Shown piece by piece: positions 1-12,000 of a DNA stretch of 64,000 nucleotides. The translations under genes and the position numbers were made by a program. Each line of letters begins with the position of its first letter. Within the stretch, counting starts at the first letter, position 1. The notes under the pieces are model-generated. The model saw only the letters and a program-made list of their open reading frames with translations, was not told the DNA's origin and did no database searches. Origin of the DNA: Aphrocallistes beatrix (Eukaryota > Porifera > Hexactinellida > Sceptrulophora > Aphrocallistidae); the NCBI GenBank assembly GCA_963281255.1, contig OY725495.1, positions 4,030,001-4,094,000 of the forward strand, given 5' to 3'.

Positions 1-1946
1 AATTTGGACCCACTACAGGTAGAGGTGTGTGTCTATCCATCAGCATAAAGCCAGGAGATTTGTCTTCTCGAGGTTCGCTACTCAATCGTTTCTGTCTATC
101 TGCCTCTCTCTTCTCTATCTCCAACTTCTGGGAAGCATCCAAGGATTCCTACGACAATTAAAGTTCAGAATAAACACTTTGATTACTCATAATTTGAATT
201 TAAATACTGTAACTAGAGTAGCTAGCTTTTACTGAAACATTACTGAACTATTTTCAGATTCAAAGCAAGTTTACCAAGATAACCAAATGGTATGATAAAG
301 AGTTTAGTTTTTAGTAATTAAATTCTCTAGAAAAGGTTACTGATTTTAAAATAACTTTATTGTAGAGAAGATAGTAGATTGTACCGTAGAACTCGGATAA
401 GACGTATTCCACAGGAAAGCAGAATAAATACGTACGAACCGATTTAATATTCCATAGGAATCTATATATTAAATGAATTTTGGTTCAGAGAAATGAGTAC
501 GTACTAAGCCAAGTTCTATTGTATATTAAATACAACACCTTTGCTTGCATTTGAGATACGAACATAGGACTCCTCTGCTGCTCTTCTATCAGATATCTGT
601 CTCCTGACTTCCGGACAGGTGTTACAGGTGGAGTTGATTCAGGAATAGAAGGAGGAATATCTGTCATTCCTAACTCCCCGAGAACTTCCTCCTGTAAGAA
701 CATATAAATTATCTCCAGTTATAACACACAGTTATAACACACATATTCTAATGCCTAACCTGCAGAGATTTGACTCTGTCAGATGCCATAGAGAACATAG
801 AGGGAGGAGGCGGAGAGAAGGAAACTTTATGCAGCTTAGGAGGTGTGGATGTGTGAGATGTTGACTCTACTTCATGCAGCCTATCGATAGTGAGGGTGTC
901 TGTCTTAGTGAGTATATCTTTTCTCTACAAGAAAATGAGACAATTATTCTGTAATTAATGTATTCAAACAATGGTAACAAAGAGTTCGCAATTTCATACA
1001 CATTTCGCATTTATTTCCATTTTTATTGACGTTATTTCGTCAGATAATTTACTTCGCTACTTACTATCTCCATTCTGGTGGGCAGTACTGCTGTGTCAAT
1101 TCCAGAATCAAACGTGTCATCTGATTGTTCTTTCTTGTGTAGGGTTTCTTGTTCCTTTGCATCAGCCGCGTCAATGAGATCAATTCCCTCCCGACTCCTC
1201 TGTCTCCACTTCTTGATTCGGTCGAGTCTGGATCCAGTGGCGCTGTCTCCTGTCTGAGTGATCGGGTCGATATGGCTTGTGGCTTCAAATGGTGAAGTTA
1301 TAATGGAGGGACGGAATGAATTTATTTCTGGGGATTCCTTCGTTTGTGAGAAGCTGTGAATAATTAAAATAATAATAAACTACTCATACTATATTATTTT
1401 ATGCATTTGTGTATTTGTAAAAAAAACAAACACAAAAAACAAACAAACAAACAAACAAACAAACAAACAAACAAACAAACAAACAACAACAACAACAACA
1501 ACGACAATAGATTACAATACTTAAACTTTCATTTGAAATATTTTCAACTTATAGGGATGAATCCAAACTTCAGACTAAGTAGGACACTTTCGGGATTTTT
1601 GTCAAGGCCATTTGAATTGTCCAATCCACTCCATGGATTAAACATGTCTAGCACTATATACGTACTATATAGTACTATATACGATGCATAGTATAGTATA
1701 CAAACATCAATACAAGTTCTACCTCGTTTCTTTGAGAGGAGAACTGAGTCTAAATGACTGCGCTTCACTGTTGGATTTAAAATCAGTGGAGAAAGGCTGT
1801 AAGGGAGAAGTGGTGGGGGAGGATACAGGAGTGATGACGTCATCTGGTGGAGAGCTGGTGGAGATATTGGTAGAGCTAGGCTTGGCACGACGAGCTCTTA
1901 TTCGCTCGAGACGAGAAGTCATGTCCGACTTAGCTAAAGGTTCCAT
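1..1946 (-). CDS. Anillin-like protein, 5' half (partial, five exons)
   Basis: Exons read by eye on the minus strand: 1946-1723, 1353-1065, 924-760, 691-539 and 148-1 (still open at the window edge). All joins are GT-AG; exon 1 to 2 joins in phase 2 and the others in phase 0, keeping one frame of about 326 codons. The first residues, MEPLAKSDMTSRLERIRARR, resemble the anillin N-terminus (an acidic/proline start followed by LLERTRARR-like sequence). Exon 2 has a basic segment, RLDRIKKWRQRSREG, of the type that follows in anillins. The rest is Ser/Pro-rich and then charged and helical (KLEIEKREADRQKR). Anillin is a cytokinesis scaffold at the contractile ring. Its diagnostic anillin-homology and PH domains would lie outside the window, so the name is tentative. 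It is in the same orientation as CCT3, whose stop codon is 316 bp upstream of this ATG. Confidence 0.45.
384..521 (-). repeat. MITE family P1, copy 1
   Basis: Reverse-complement copy of the element at 24697-24884. It is bounded by TA on both sides and has GTAGAACTCGG-type ends and internal AGTACGTACT motifs. It sits in an intron of the anillin-like gene. Confidence 0.6.
1425..1505. repeat. (AAAC)n/(AAC)n microsatellite
   Basis: Simple tandem tetranucleotide then trinucleotide repeat in intron 1 of the anillin-like gene. Confidence 0.9.
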
Positions 1947-2262
1947 TTCTACTAAAATAGTATACAGTTAATTGATAGCCAATAGAATCATGCCCTGGTA
2001 TGGCTACCAGAAGTCAGGTGCTAAAATACTGAAAGATCACAAGCTGTGAATATTTGTTTCAAACAGTATTTCTGTTTGTTTGTTTGTTTGTTTAATCTAG
2101 ACATGATTTCTACGGATCCAATAATTTGTAGGGAAATAACCTTGGATTTTTAATCAATGGCACTAAACCATTCTAATAGAACACAATCAAATCATCTAAT
2201 CAGCTACAGACTAATCTAAGAGTTCATATGCTAATTGGACTAAGGACGAGTGTCTGAGGAGT

Positions 2263-3081
2263 CTACATCTCCATCGGAGGCTGCTGAGGTTGAGCCGCAC
2301 CTCCTGCAGCGTCTCCAGAGGACTTCTTAATCCCAGAGACTATGTCATCGATGCGTAGTAACAAGATCGAGGTCTCAATCGCTGTTTTGTATACCTAGAA
2401 TAAAGAGAAATGACCCGTAAACGCTAATGACCTTGATAGATGGGAAAATAAGGTTGACGCATGGAGAACTCGTACCAACTACCAACTCATCCAAAAGCAC
2501 TAAGTCAACTAGTGCCAGGTCATAACTACCAAAAAGTCAACTCGTACCACTAACAAAAATGAAGTGTACGATTTCGATAGAATTTTGGATGAGATTTCTG
2601 TAGGAACACAGCGAAAAGCAGGATTTTCTGTTCACTTAGTACGAGCTGACATGGTACGAGTTGGTATGTAGTACGAGTTGAGTGGCATTCGTTCCTGAGT
2701 ATAGCTTATAGATGGAATTCCCTTGTCATGAAACTAAAAAAAATACTTCCAACTGGCCTGTAGCTTGACAGAGAGGGGATCCCATATGCAGAGGTCCTTC
2801 ATATCAGCCAGCACTCCCTTCTCTCCATCTATCCCCCAGCTGGAGTTCTGATTGGTCGCGTGCTTAGCTCTCAGTGTTGTGAGGGTTCGTATGGTGTTAG
2901 CGCCACAGTTCTGTATGAGTGTACGAGGGATTACCTCGAGAGATTTGGCTATGGCTTTGTACGGCCATTGTTCCACTCCTGTCACGCTCTTAGCTTGCTC
3001 GTTGAGGATGTTAGCCAGGGCCATCTCGCACGCCCCGCCCCCTGGGACGAGTTTAGGATCGAGTAATATATTCCGCGTTAC
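2263..3081 (-). CDS. CCT3: CCT3 exons 5 and 6 (C-terminal part)
   Basis: Exon 5 (3081-2758, 108 codons) begins after TTAG and carries the conserved GGG and EQWPY blocks of the equatorial domain. Exon 6 (2394-2263) encodes the last 43 residues: YKTAIETSILLLRIDDIVSG, then a Gly/Gln/Pro-rich tail ending PPMEM. Intron 5 (2757-2395) starts CAG|GCCAGT and ends CTAG. No GT donor nearby keeps the frame, so a GC-AG intron is the best reading. The intron contains a degenerate repeat with ACTCGTACCA motifs (2470-2690). Confidence 0.9.
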
Positions 3082-6000
3082 CTAACACAAAGAATTGGGA
3101 TGAGTACCCATTGGTTAGTTCGGGACACTTTGGTCCATTTTAATAAATGCACCATGGATGAATAACTTACTACAAAGTATTAACGTTATATCTGCATTGT
3201 CAAATTATATTCTCACTTTTATATACTTGCACATGCACATTTTCAGGAATTTTGAACATATATATATATAGATACACTTGTACGCATTATTTGAGTATAT
3301 TTTAAACATATTTTGAGCATAATTTGAGCGAATACATTTATTACAATTACGTATACAATCTTATGAAACATATGTATACTTCTGTTGATACAAATTTATC
3401 GATCGTTTGTTGATAATATTATCTTTTACAATAGATAGGCCGAAATCCTGAAGATTTGCAGTTTAGCTGTAGTCCCCTCAACTCTCTAATCACACTGTAA
3501 AATTATGTATGTGATGTGACACCACTAAACTCACGAGTCACAACCCATAAGCTACTTTTCATAATTGCAAACGAATACTTAGTACACATGATCTCCCAAA
3601 GTTACAAATATGACCACATAGAGAATAGTCATATAGTTAGGCACGTTCTCTATATAAATAGAGAAAGTATAATTATTACTGAAAGTAGAGAAGATTAACA
3701 TGGCGGAAGGAGGTAAATCTTTCAATTCAATCGATAACAAGGACCAACTAATGCTCGTGGAAATAAAAGATGGAAAATATGGAGGTTACAAGCAAGATCT
3801 TCTGCTGGGGACGTTATCCAAAATTGAAATAAAAGTATGCGTATGTATAGGGTGTACTGGTCTGGGTAGAGATGCGTGTAATGTCGGTGAAGAACAGAAT
3901 CTGATGTGTGAAAATTGTGTCCCAGAAGGTTCAATGCACACTCCACTAAAAGTGGCTCGAGATGAGCTGCCATTTATATCTGCGAAATGTCCACTTCACA
4001 CTCGAGGGTGTGTGTGGAAAGATATCATCGGGACATTGATTGGGCATTTGGATGAGTGCGAATATTTCGTCGTGAATTGTACGAACGATTGTCAAATGAT
4101 TCTACAGCGAATGGAACTCGTAAATCATTTGGCAAAAGACTGCACACATCGTAACGTTACATGCGAGCATTGCAATGGAACTGTCATGTTCAAGGATCTG
4201 ACTTCACATCATGAAACATGTCCTGAGTTCCCACTCGTGTGTAAGAATGAGTGTGGCGGCACTTTCAAGCGTAAAGAAATGCAAGGCCACGTGGACAATG
4301 ATTGTCCAAACACAGTCCTGCCTTGTGGTTTCAAGGTGTTTGGGTGTGGAACTGAAAAGAAAAGGTGTGAACTAGCGGAACACTTGAATGCAGAGCAGTT
4401 AGCACATTTGAATTGCACGAAAGAACATTCTAAAAGCAAGTTCGAATATATAGAAAGCACCTTCAAACAATTGCAGGAAGAAAAGGTGGGAAGTAACCAA
4501 CTTACAGAATTGCAACAGAAAATAAAAGAATTCGAAGGGAAGTTAGGAGAGAGAGAAAAAGAGAATGTATCAGCAACAGCTGAAAACAAAGCTTTGAAAA
4601 CTGAAGTTGAAGCGTTGAAGAAGACTCAAACCGATGCAAACACACAAATCGAAACGTCGAAAAAAGCACAAACCGAATTAGAGAAAAAGTCAAAAGAACT
4701 AGAAGGGAAATTAGGAGGGAGTGAAAAAGAAAATCAGACTTTGAAAACGGAGGTTGAAGCATTGAAGAAGGCTCAAACCGATGCAAATACACAAATCGAA
4801 ACGTCGAAAAAAGCACAAACCGAATTAGAGAAAAAGTTAAAAGAGCTAGAAGGGAAATTAGGAGGGAGTGAAAAAGAGAATGCATCAGCAACAGCTGAAA
4901 ACAAGGCTTTGAAAACTGAAGTTGAAGCGTTGAAGAAGACTCAAACCGATGCAAACACACAAATTGAAACGTCGAAAAAAGCACAAACCGAATTAGAGAA
5001 AAAGTCAAAAGAACTAGAAGGGAAATTAGGAGGGAGTGAAAAAGAAAATCAGACTTTGAAAGCGGAGGTTGAAGCATTGAAGAAGGCTCAAACGGCGCTC
5101 AAAACGGAATTTGAAGCTTTTAAGAAAGAAATATTAGCGAAAATACCTGCACCTCCAAAGTAAACTTTTACAAGCAATCAACATTTTGATCAGGAACAAT
5201 ATTGTATGTATTTTAAAGACTTTGCTGATTTTAAGTAGATAGCTTTGTTTTTGAAATTACTGTATATGTTTGATTTATTTTAGTATAAAGTTCCAATTTC
5301 TACTAACTAAATTGATCTAGATTCTGACTGCGTAATCTTTCTTAGCCCTGGAATGTTGCTAACTCATTCCGGTTATATCATTTTAGGCGGGGAAGCAATA
5401 CAAACATAGGATCTTTACTATAAATAGAAAAGAGCCTAGCTTGAACAACACTAATCAAGGTCGTCAGACCAAAAGGTACCACTAACAGGAATATCTTGAC
5501 ACAATACAGTGTTCTTGTGAGATTCTAAGGACAAGGCAATATCTCAATTATAGTCAGTCATTCTTTTCGCTTTATTCTAGACGAGTTAAAATTGGAACTG
5601 TGCAAGTCATCTGGAACACAACAAGTAATGGTAACCACAAAGTAATATTCACAAACAAAGTTGAGCTACTTCCTCATCACATAAATAGAAGAAATCGCTA
5701 CTTCTAAAATAGAAGTAGGATTAAAATGGCAGAAGGAGGAAAGTCTTTCAACTCAATCGACAATGTAGATCAACTCTTGCTTGTGGAATTAAAAGACGGG
5801 AAATTTGGAGGATACAAGCAAGAATTACTACACGACAGTTTGACTGCTTTCGAGATGAAATTCTTTATTTGCACAGGATGTAACGGTTTGGGACGAGACC
5901 CCTGTAACGTCGGAGAGGAACAGAAATTCCTGTGCGATACTTGTATCCCAGAGGGGCAAGAACGAACCCCGGTGAAACAAGCACGGGAATCGGTACCACT

Positions 6001-9000
6001 AATATCGGCGAAGTGTCCACTCAACACCAGGGGGTGTATTTGGAAAGACATGATTGGTAACTTGACTACGCATTTGGATGAGTGCGAATATTTCGTCGTG
6101 AATTGTACGAACGATTGTCAAATGATTCTACAGCGAATGGAATTGGAATATCATTTGGCAAACGACTGCACACATCGTAACGTTACATGCGAGCATTGCA
6201 ATGGAACTGTCATGTTCAAGGATCTGACTTCACATCATGAAACATGTCCTGAGTTCCCACTCGTGTGTAAGAATGAGTGTGGCGGCACTTTCAAGCGTAA
6301 AGAAATGCAAGGCCACGTGGACAATGACTGTCCAAACACAGTCCTGCCTTGTGGTTTCAAGGTGTTTGGGTGTAGAGCTAGAAAGAAAAGGTGTGAACTA
6401 GCGGAACACTCGAATGCAGAGCAGTTAGCACATTTAGATCTCACGAAAGAACATTCTAAAAGCAAATTCGAATCAATAGACGGTATCTTCAAACAATTAC
6501 GGGAGGAAAATAAAAGTTTGAAAGAAGAGGTTAAAAAACTGAAGGAAGCACAATCTGAAATGAAAAGCCAATTCGACACTTTTAAGAAAGAAATGTTGGA
6601 CAAAATTAACTAGTTAGTAAACATAGTTTATAGATGATGTTTAATATGTAGGGTTAACTTTGAGTAAATATAACCACTACGTACAGCGGTGGGCAACCTG
6701 GGGCCCGCGACTCTTTCAAAACACTCTATTATGGAGTCCGTGTGTTAGTGAGTGTAGTACAAAATGGACCCGCCTAATTTTGTATTACAATCACTAACAT
6801 GGGCCCGCCTAAAACTTATGTTATAAATGAAAAGCTTGAAGCTGGAAATGAAAGATTGTCAAAGAATTGTCATATACTCGAAAAACGTTAAATTGAAATG
6901 GATTGCAAAGTAAAAGAATTGACAGAAAAGATATCATATCCAGTTGTGTTAGCAGATGAATTAAAAAAGGAATTAATTGACTCCATTCTAAGCAAAAACC
7001 CATCACAAAAAGAAGGCGATATATTCCGTAACCCTCGTGGATTGGGAGGATCCTATGCTCCTATGCACTATTCTTTATTGGTCAACAAGTTTGAATTCCG
7101 CTGGAATGAACTTTTTATATATACGTAACCTTTACATATGAAAAGGATGAAAAGTTAATCAAAGTCACTATTAGTTTGAAAGATGGCGGGAAGAGACATC
7201 TAAAAAAGTTCGAGCATAATGCTAATTTCCCGTCATAAATGATTTCCTGTCATAAATAATTTGAGCATAATGTTAATTACCCGTCATAAATAATTTGAGC
7301 ATAATGTTAATTTTCCGTCATAAATGATTCGAGCATAATGTTAATTTCCCGTCATAAATGATTTGAGCATAATGTTAATTTCCCGTCATAAAAAATGGGC
7401 TTATTTTGAGCATAATTTGAGCATATTTTGAACATAATTTGAGCATATTTTGAGCATAATTTGAGCATAGTTTGAGCATATTTTGAGCATATTTTGAGCA
7501 TAATTTGAGCATAATTTGAGCATAATTTGAGCATATTTTGAGCATATTTTGAGCATAATTTGAGCATATTTTGAGCATAGTTTTAGCTAAAAGCAAGTTC
7601 GAAACAATAGAAATGCAGGGGGAAAAGTTTGAAAGAAGAGGTTAAATCTGAAGGAAGCACAATCTGAAATGAAAAGTCAATTCGACACTTTGAAGAAAGG
7701 AATGTTGGACAAAATTAACTAGCTAGTAATTATAGTTTATAGATGATGTTTAAACATGTAGGGTTAACTTTGAGTAAATATAACCACTACGTACGGTATC
7801 ATGAAATCTGTCAGGGGCAATCATTATACGTAAATCTCAAAGAGCCAACAATGGTCGTCATAAAAGAAAGACTCAATCATGAGGAACTTGATGTGAAATG
7901 TTAAATTTGGACTAGGGAATGGTTTCATTTCTATTAAAAAGCTTATTGTAAGAGCCTTCGCATCCATTGGAACGAGTGTGCACCTCCATAACACTATCTT
8001 ATAGGGTAGCTATGCATACTCAAGTATATAAGCAGTAACTAAGCTAAATAAATACAAAATTCATTTTGTATGGTTCTTTTCGATTACATTGTTTCGTATT
8101 GAGATGGCTAGCAGTAATACAATTGACTGTGTACAGCAACTTATATTCACTGAAATTATCAAAGGTCAGTTTCGAGGGTACAAACAAGATTTATTACTGA
8201 AAAAATTAAATGAAGTTGAGTTTGAATTTTACGTTTGCACTAAGTGCAATGGGATAATGAAGAATGCTTGCGAAATCGGAGAAGAACAGATACCAGTGTG
8301 CGAAACCTGTGCGGGAGGAGTGAAAACTCATCCAATGTTAAGATCCAGAAAGAAAATCTTAGAATTGAAAGTGAAATGTCCTTTACAAGGAAGAGGTTGT
8401 GAGTGGAACGGAACCTTGGCTGAGATCGAAATGCATTTAGGAATGTGTCCAGAATTCAAGGTTGATTGTGCAAATAACTGCGATGTCGTAATGAAGCGAT
8501 CTGAGTTGGTAAACCACTGTACAACTGAGTGTCAGAATAGAATGACCATGTGTGATCATTGCAGACAAAAAATGCAATACAAAATGTTAGAGAATCATTA
8601 CACAACTTGTGTTGAATTCCCTTTACAGTGTCCTAACGAATGTAAAGAAAAGCTCAGACGGAAAGAAGTATCTTCACACGTTAAAAACGAATGTCCCAAC
8701 ACTATTTTGAATTGTATTAATAAATGCGGCACACAACTAAAACGATGTGAAATGCAAAATCACTGCGAAAACAAATGTCAGTACAGAAAGGTTAACTGCA
8801 AGCATTGCAGAGTAATAATCTTATTCAAAGAGATAGACACACACAACAAAACATGTCCAGAATTCCCGCTGTTGTGTTCTAACGAGTGTTTGAAAGAGCT
8901 AACTCGCAAACAACTAAAGTCACATATTGAAAATGACTGTCCTAACACAATAATAGAATGTCCGTATAAGAAGATGGGATGTGAAGAAATGATGAAGCGG

Positions 9001-12000
9001 AGAGATGTAGAAGATCACGAGAAAAAATTCAAATCAAAACACCTGAAAGTAATGGCTAATAAAATGCTAGAAATGGATCAGGTTTTTCGAACTGAAATAA
9101 AAAACTTATGATGAAAAACTTGAAAATGAAAGGTCTTCAAATAATTGACATATTCTCGAAAAAAGTTTAATTGAAATGGATTGCAAAGTGAAAGAATTGA
9201 CAGAAAATAATGTGTATTTGTGAATATTTTCTGAAAATTATGAATAGCTTGCTCATTGTACCTACACTCTACTACATCACAACTTTTAAAAATATATTTT
9301 ATTTTAACAGTGTTTCATATTTTTTCAGTATTGGATTATTGTAATTATCTGCTAATTGGCTTTCCTAAAACTTTCAAAATTGTTGTTGTTAAAGCATAAA
9401 AATACGATCACATCAATCTGATCCGTAGAAATCTTGGGCGGCTAACAATAGATAAGCGAGTACAATTTAAATTACTAAATTTAACCAACAATATTCTTGT
9501 GCCCCACGCACCTCATATCTTTTGCAACTCCTAGTTAAACCCTCTCACAGTAGTGGCCAGAACCTGAGGTCTAACTAAAAATGTTAGCAACACCCAATGA
9601 TCAATACAACATAGTACTATGATTCTAGGTCATTTTCATACAGTGCATCATTTGCATGGAAAAAACTATCAGGCCAAATCAAATTGTTAATTCTCTATCT
9701 TTTAAGGGTTCTCTATTAAATTATATACTCCAAATTGAAAAATATCAAATTTTCTTAATTCATAATATTGTAACATTTCTCAATATTCTTTCTCTGTACT
9801 ACTTTGCTTGATTGTAAATTATTATTAGAGATACGTGGTATGTTTTGCAATGATTCATATGAAGTAATCTCCTATCTGATTACTTGATAACTTAGGAGAT
9901 TGCTTAATAACTTAGATGAATAAACTTTTGATAATATTATTTGAGATTATTTAATATCCTAATGATTCAAAAACAAGATTAGTCATAACTATATTATTTT
10001 AAATGTAAACTTATTTTTGATGTTCCATTATTAGAAATGTTATCTAGACACAATAAGAATTATTTCGTAGGCACACAAGAATTTGGTAGAAAAGGCTTGC
10101 CCATCATTAGTAATGATGCCATTGTTTCAAATTACCGTTGGACAGTACTGTATACTCCGAAATATTTTAGTGCAGCTTCTAGCATAGGAGATTCCTTACG
10201 TTATGATCGGCTTCGAATGTCCATCCGTTCGTCTGCTTGCTCCTGGAAATTCTATTAGACTAAATTGCACCAAATTTGGACCATATAATCTTTATATGTA
10301 TGGAGGATATTTGAACCTGGGTGCAAATTATCATTTGCAGCATTTTATGATTTTAGTATTTTGCCTATCTTGTATATTAAAACGCTAGGATTGTTTGCCC
10401 AAATTGATTGAAAAATTGGCAAGCCGTAGGGATATGAAAATTGGCATGTAGGTGTCAAATAATGAGTCTACGATTAAGTTTTAAGGTCTAAGTGAAATTT
10501 TCACACCTCTGCAAAAAAAGGAAAGCAATTTTCACACCTTTTCTATACAATATATATAGCTTCACTCTCGCAATAGAAATCATTGTACGGCACTACAATA
10601 AACTGTCATGTTATGAATACTACAAAGTAATAACATATAGGGGTATTATTAGTGCATATCAATGAAAAGGGTCGTGTCTATATTTTAAAATCTTTATATA
10701 CATATTTTCACATGCTTTGGCGAATTTTGAAAATATGCTAGAGATTAGCTTCCAACGATGAACGTCACTTAACGAGATACTAGCATTATGATCGTAATTT
10801 TTTATGACGGGAAATCAGCATTATGATCGTATTTTTAGTGGAGCTCCTGTAGGGAGATACCCATATGGCATTATCATCAATGACAAATTGAATAGTAGAT
10901 CGAACCTTACCAAATATTACATATATTACATAATATTACATATTTTAATTAAATAAACAACTCGTATGGTAAAATATAGTTTCAAAAGTTGTGATGTAGA
11001 GTGTAGACAATGAGCAGCTATTCATAATTTTCAGAAAAATATTCACAAATACACATTAATTAACAGGAAAGTAGGAGAGAATACATACAAATTTTTCACA
11101 TGAGATAATCATTAACTTCTTGCATTTGTAGCATGAAAGATATTGTTTGATTTTTAGTTCTTAACCTCTCTTCCGTCATCTTGTCTCCTGGTATTTCTGC
11201 TATTTCCAGATGGTTACTTTTCAACGGTTTCAACTCTTCAACTTTTGACCAAAATACAAGGGAATGTTGAATATTTTTTGTATCGATAATTATTAGTTTA
11301 CATTTGAACTTAAATATTTTTTTAAGATGTCTCCTCCCACCATATTTCAAACAAATAGTGACTTTGATTAACTTTTTATCTTTTTCATATGTAAAGGTTA
11401 TATACAAATCAAGTTCATTCCAGCTGAATTCAAATTTGTCGGTTAATTTTTCAAAAAAATCATCTACACAAGAATCATCTACACAAGAATAATTATGAAC
11501 TCTGTATTCCTTCATTTTACTACTGAATGACGGGTAAGGGATACGGAATGAATATTCGTTTTTTGATAGATTTTTGCTTGGAATCGAGTTAACCCATTCC
11601 TTTTTTAATTCACTTGTCAACACAACTAGATATGATATCTTTTCTGTGAATTCTTTCACTTTGCAATCCATTTCAATTAAACTTTTTCCGAGAACTTGAC
11701 AATTCTTTGACAACCTTTCATTCTCAGCTTCAAGCTTTTTATTTATAACATAAGTTTTTTCGGTTTGAAGAAACTCATCCATTTCCAGCATTTTATTAGC
11801 CATTATTTTCAGGTGTTTTGATTCGAATTTTTTTTCGTGATCTTCTACTTCTTTCCGCTTCATCATTTCTTCACATCCCATCTTCTTATACGGACATTCT
11901 ACTATTGTGTTAGGACAGTCAGTTTCAATATGTGACTTCAGTTGTTTGCGAGTTAGCTCTTTCAAACACTCGTTAGAACACAACAGCGGGAATTCTGGAC

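Noticed and set aside
1401-1691. Asn/Lys/Gln-rich plus-strand frame
   Set aside because: Product of the AAAC/AAC microsatellite within an intron.
4502-5077. Long minus-strand open frame over the T1 coil
   Set aside because: Leu/Phe-rich shadow of the Lys/Glu repeat on the other strand.
7352-7596. Minus-strand frames with a KYAQNMLK-type repeat
   Set aside because: Translation of the 11-bp satellite in any frame; not a gene.
10037-10388. Two short plus-strand frames between T3 and T4
   Set aside because: No family resemblance, no TATA-ATG layout, and overlap with the repeat A start.
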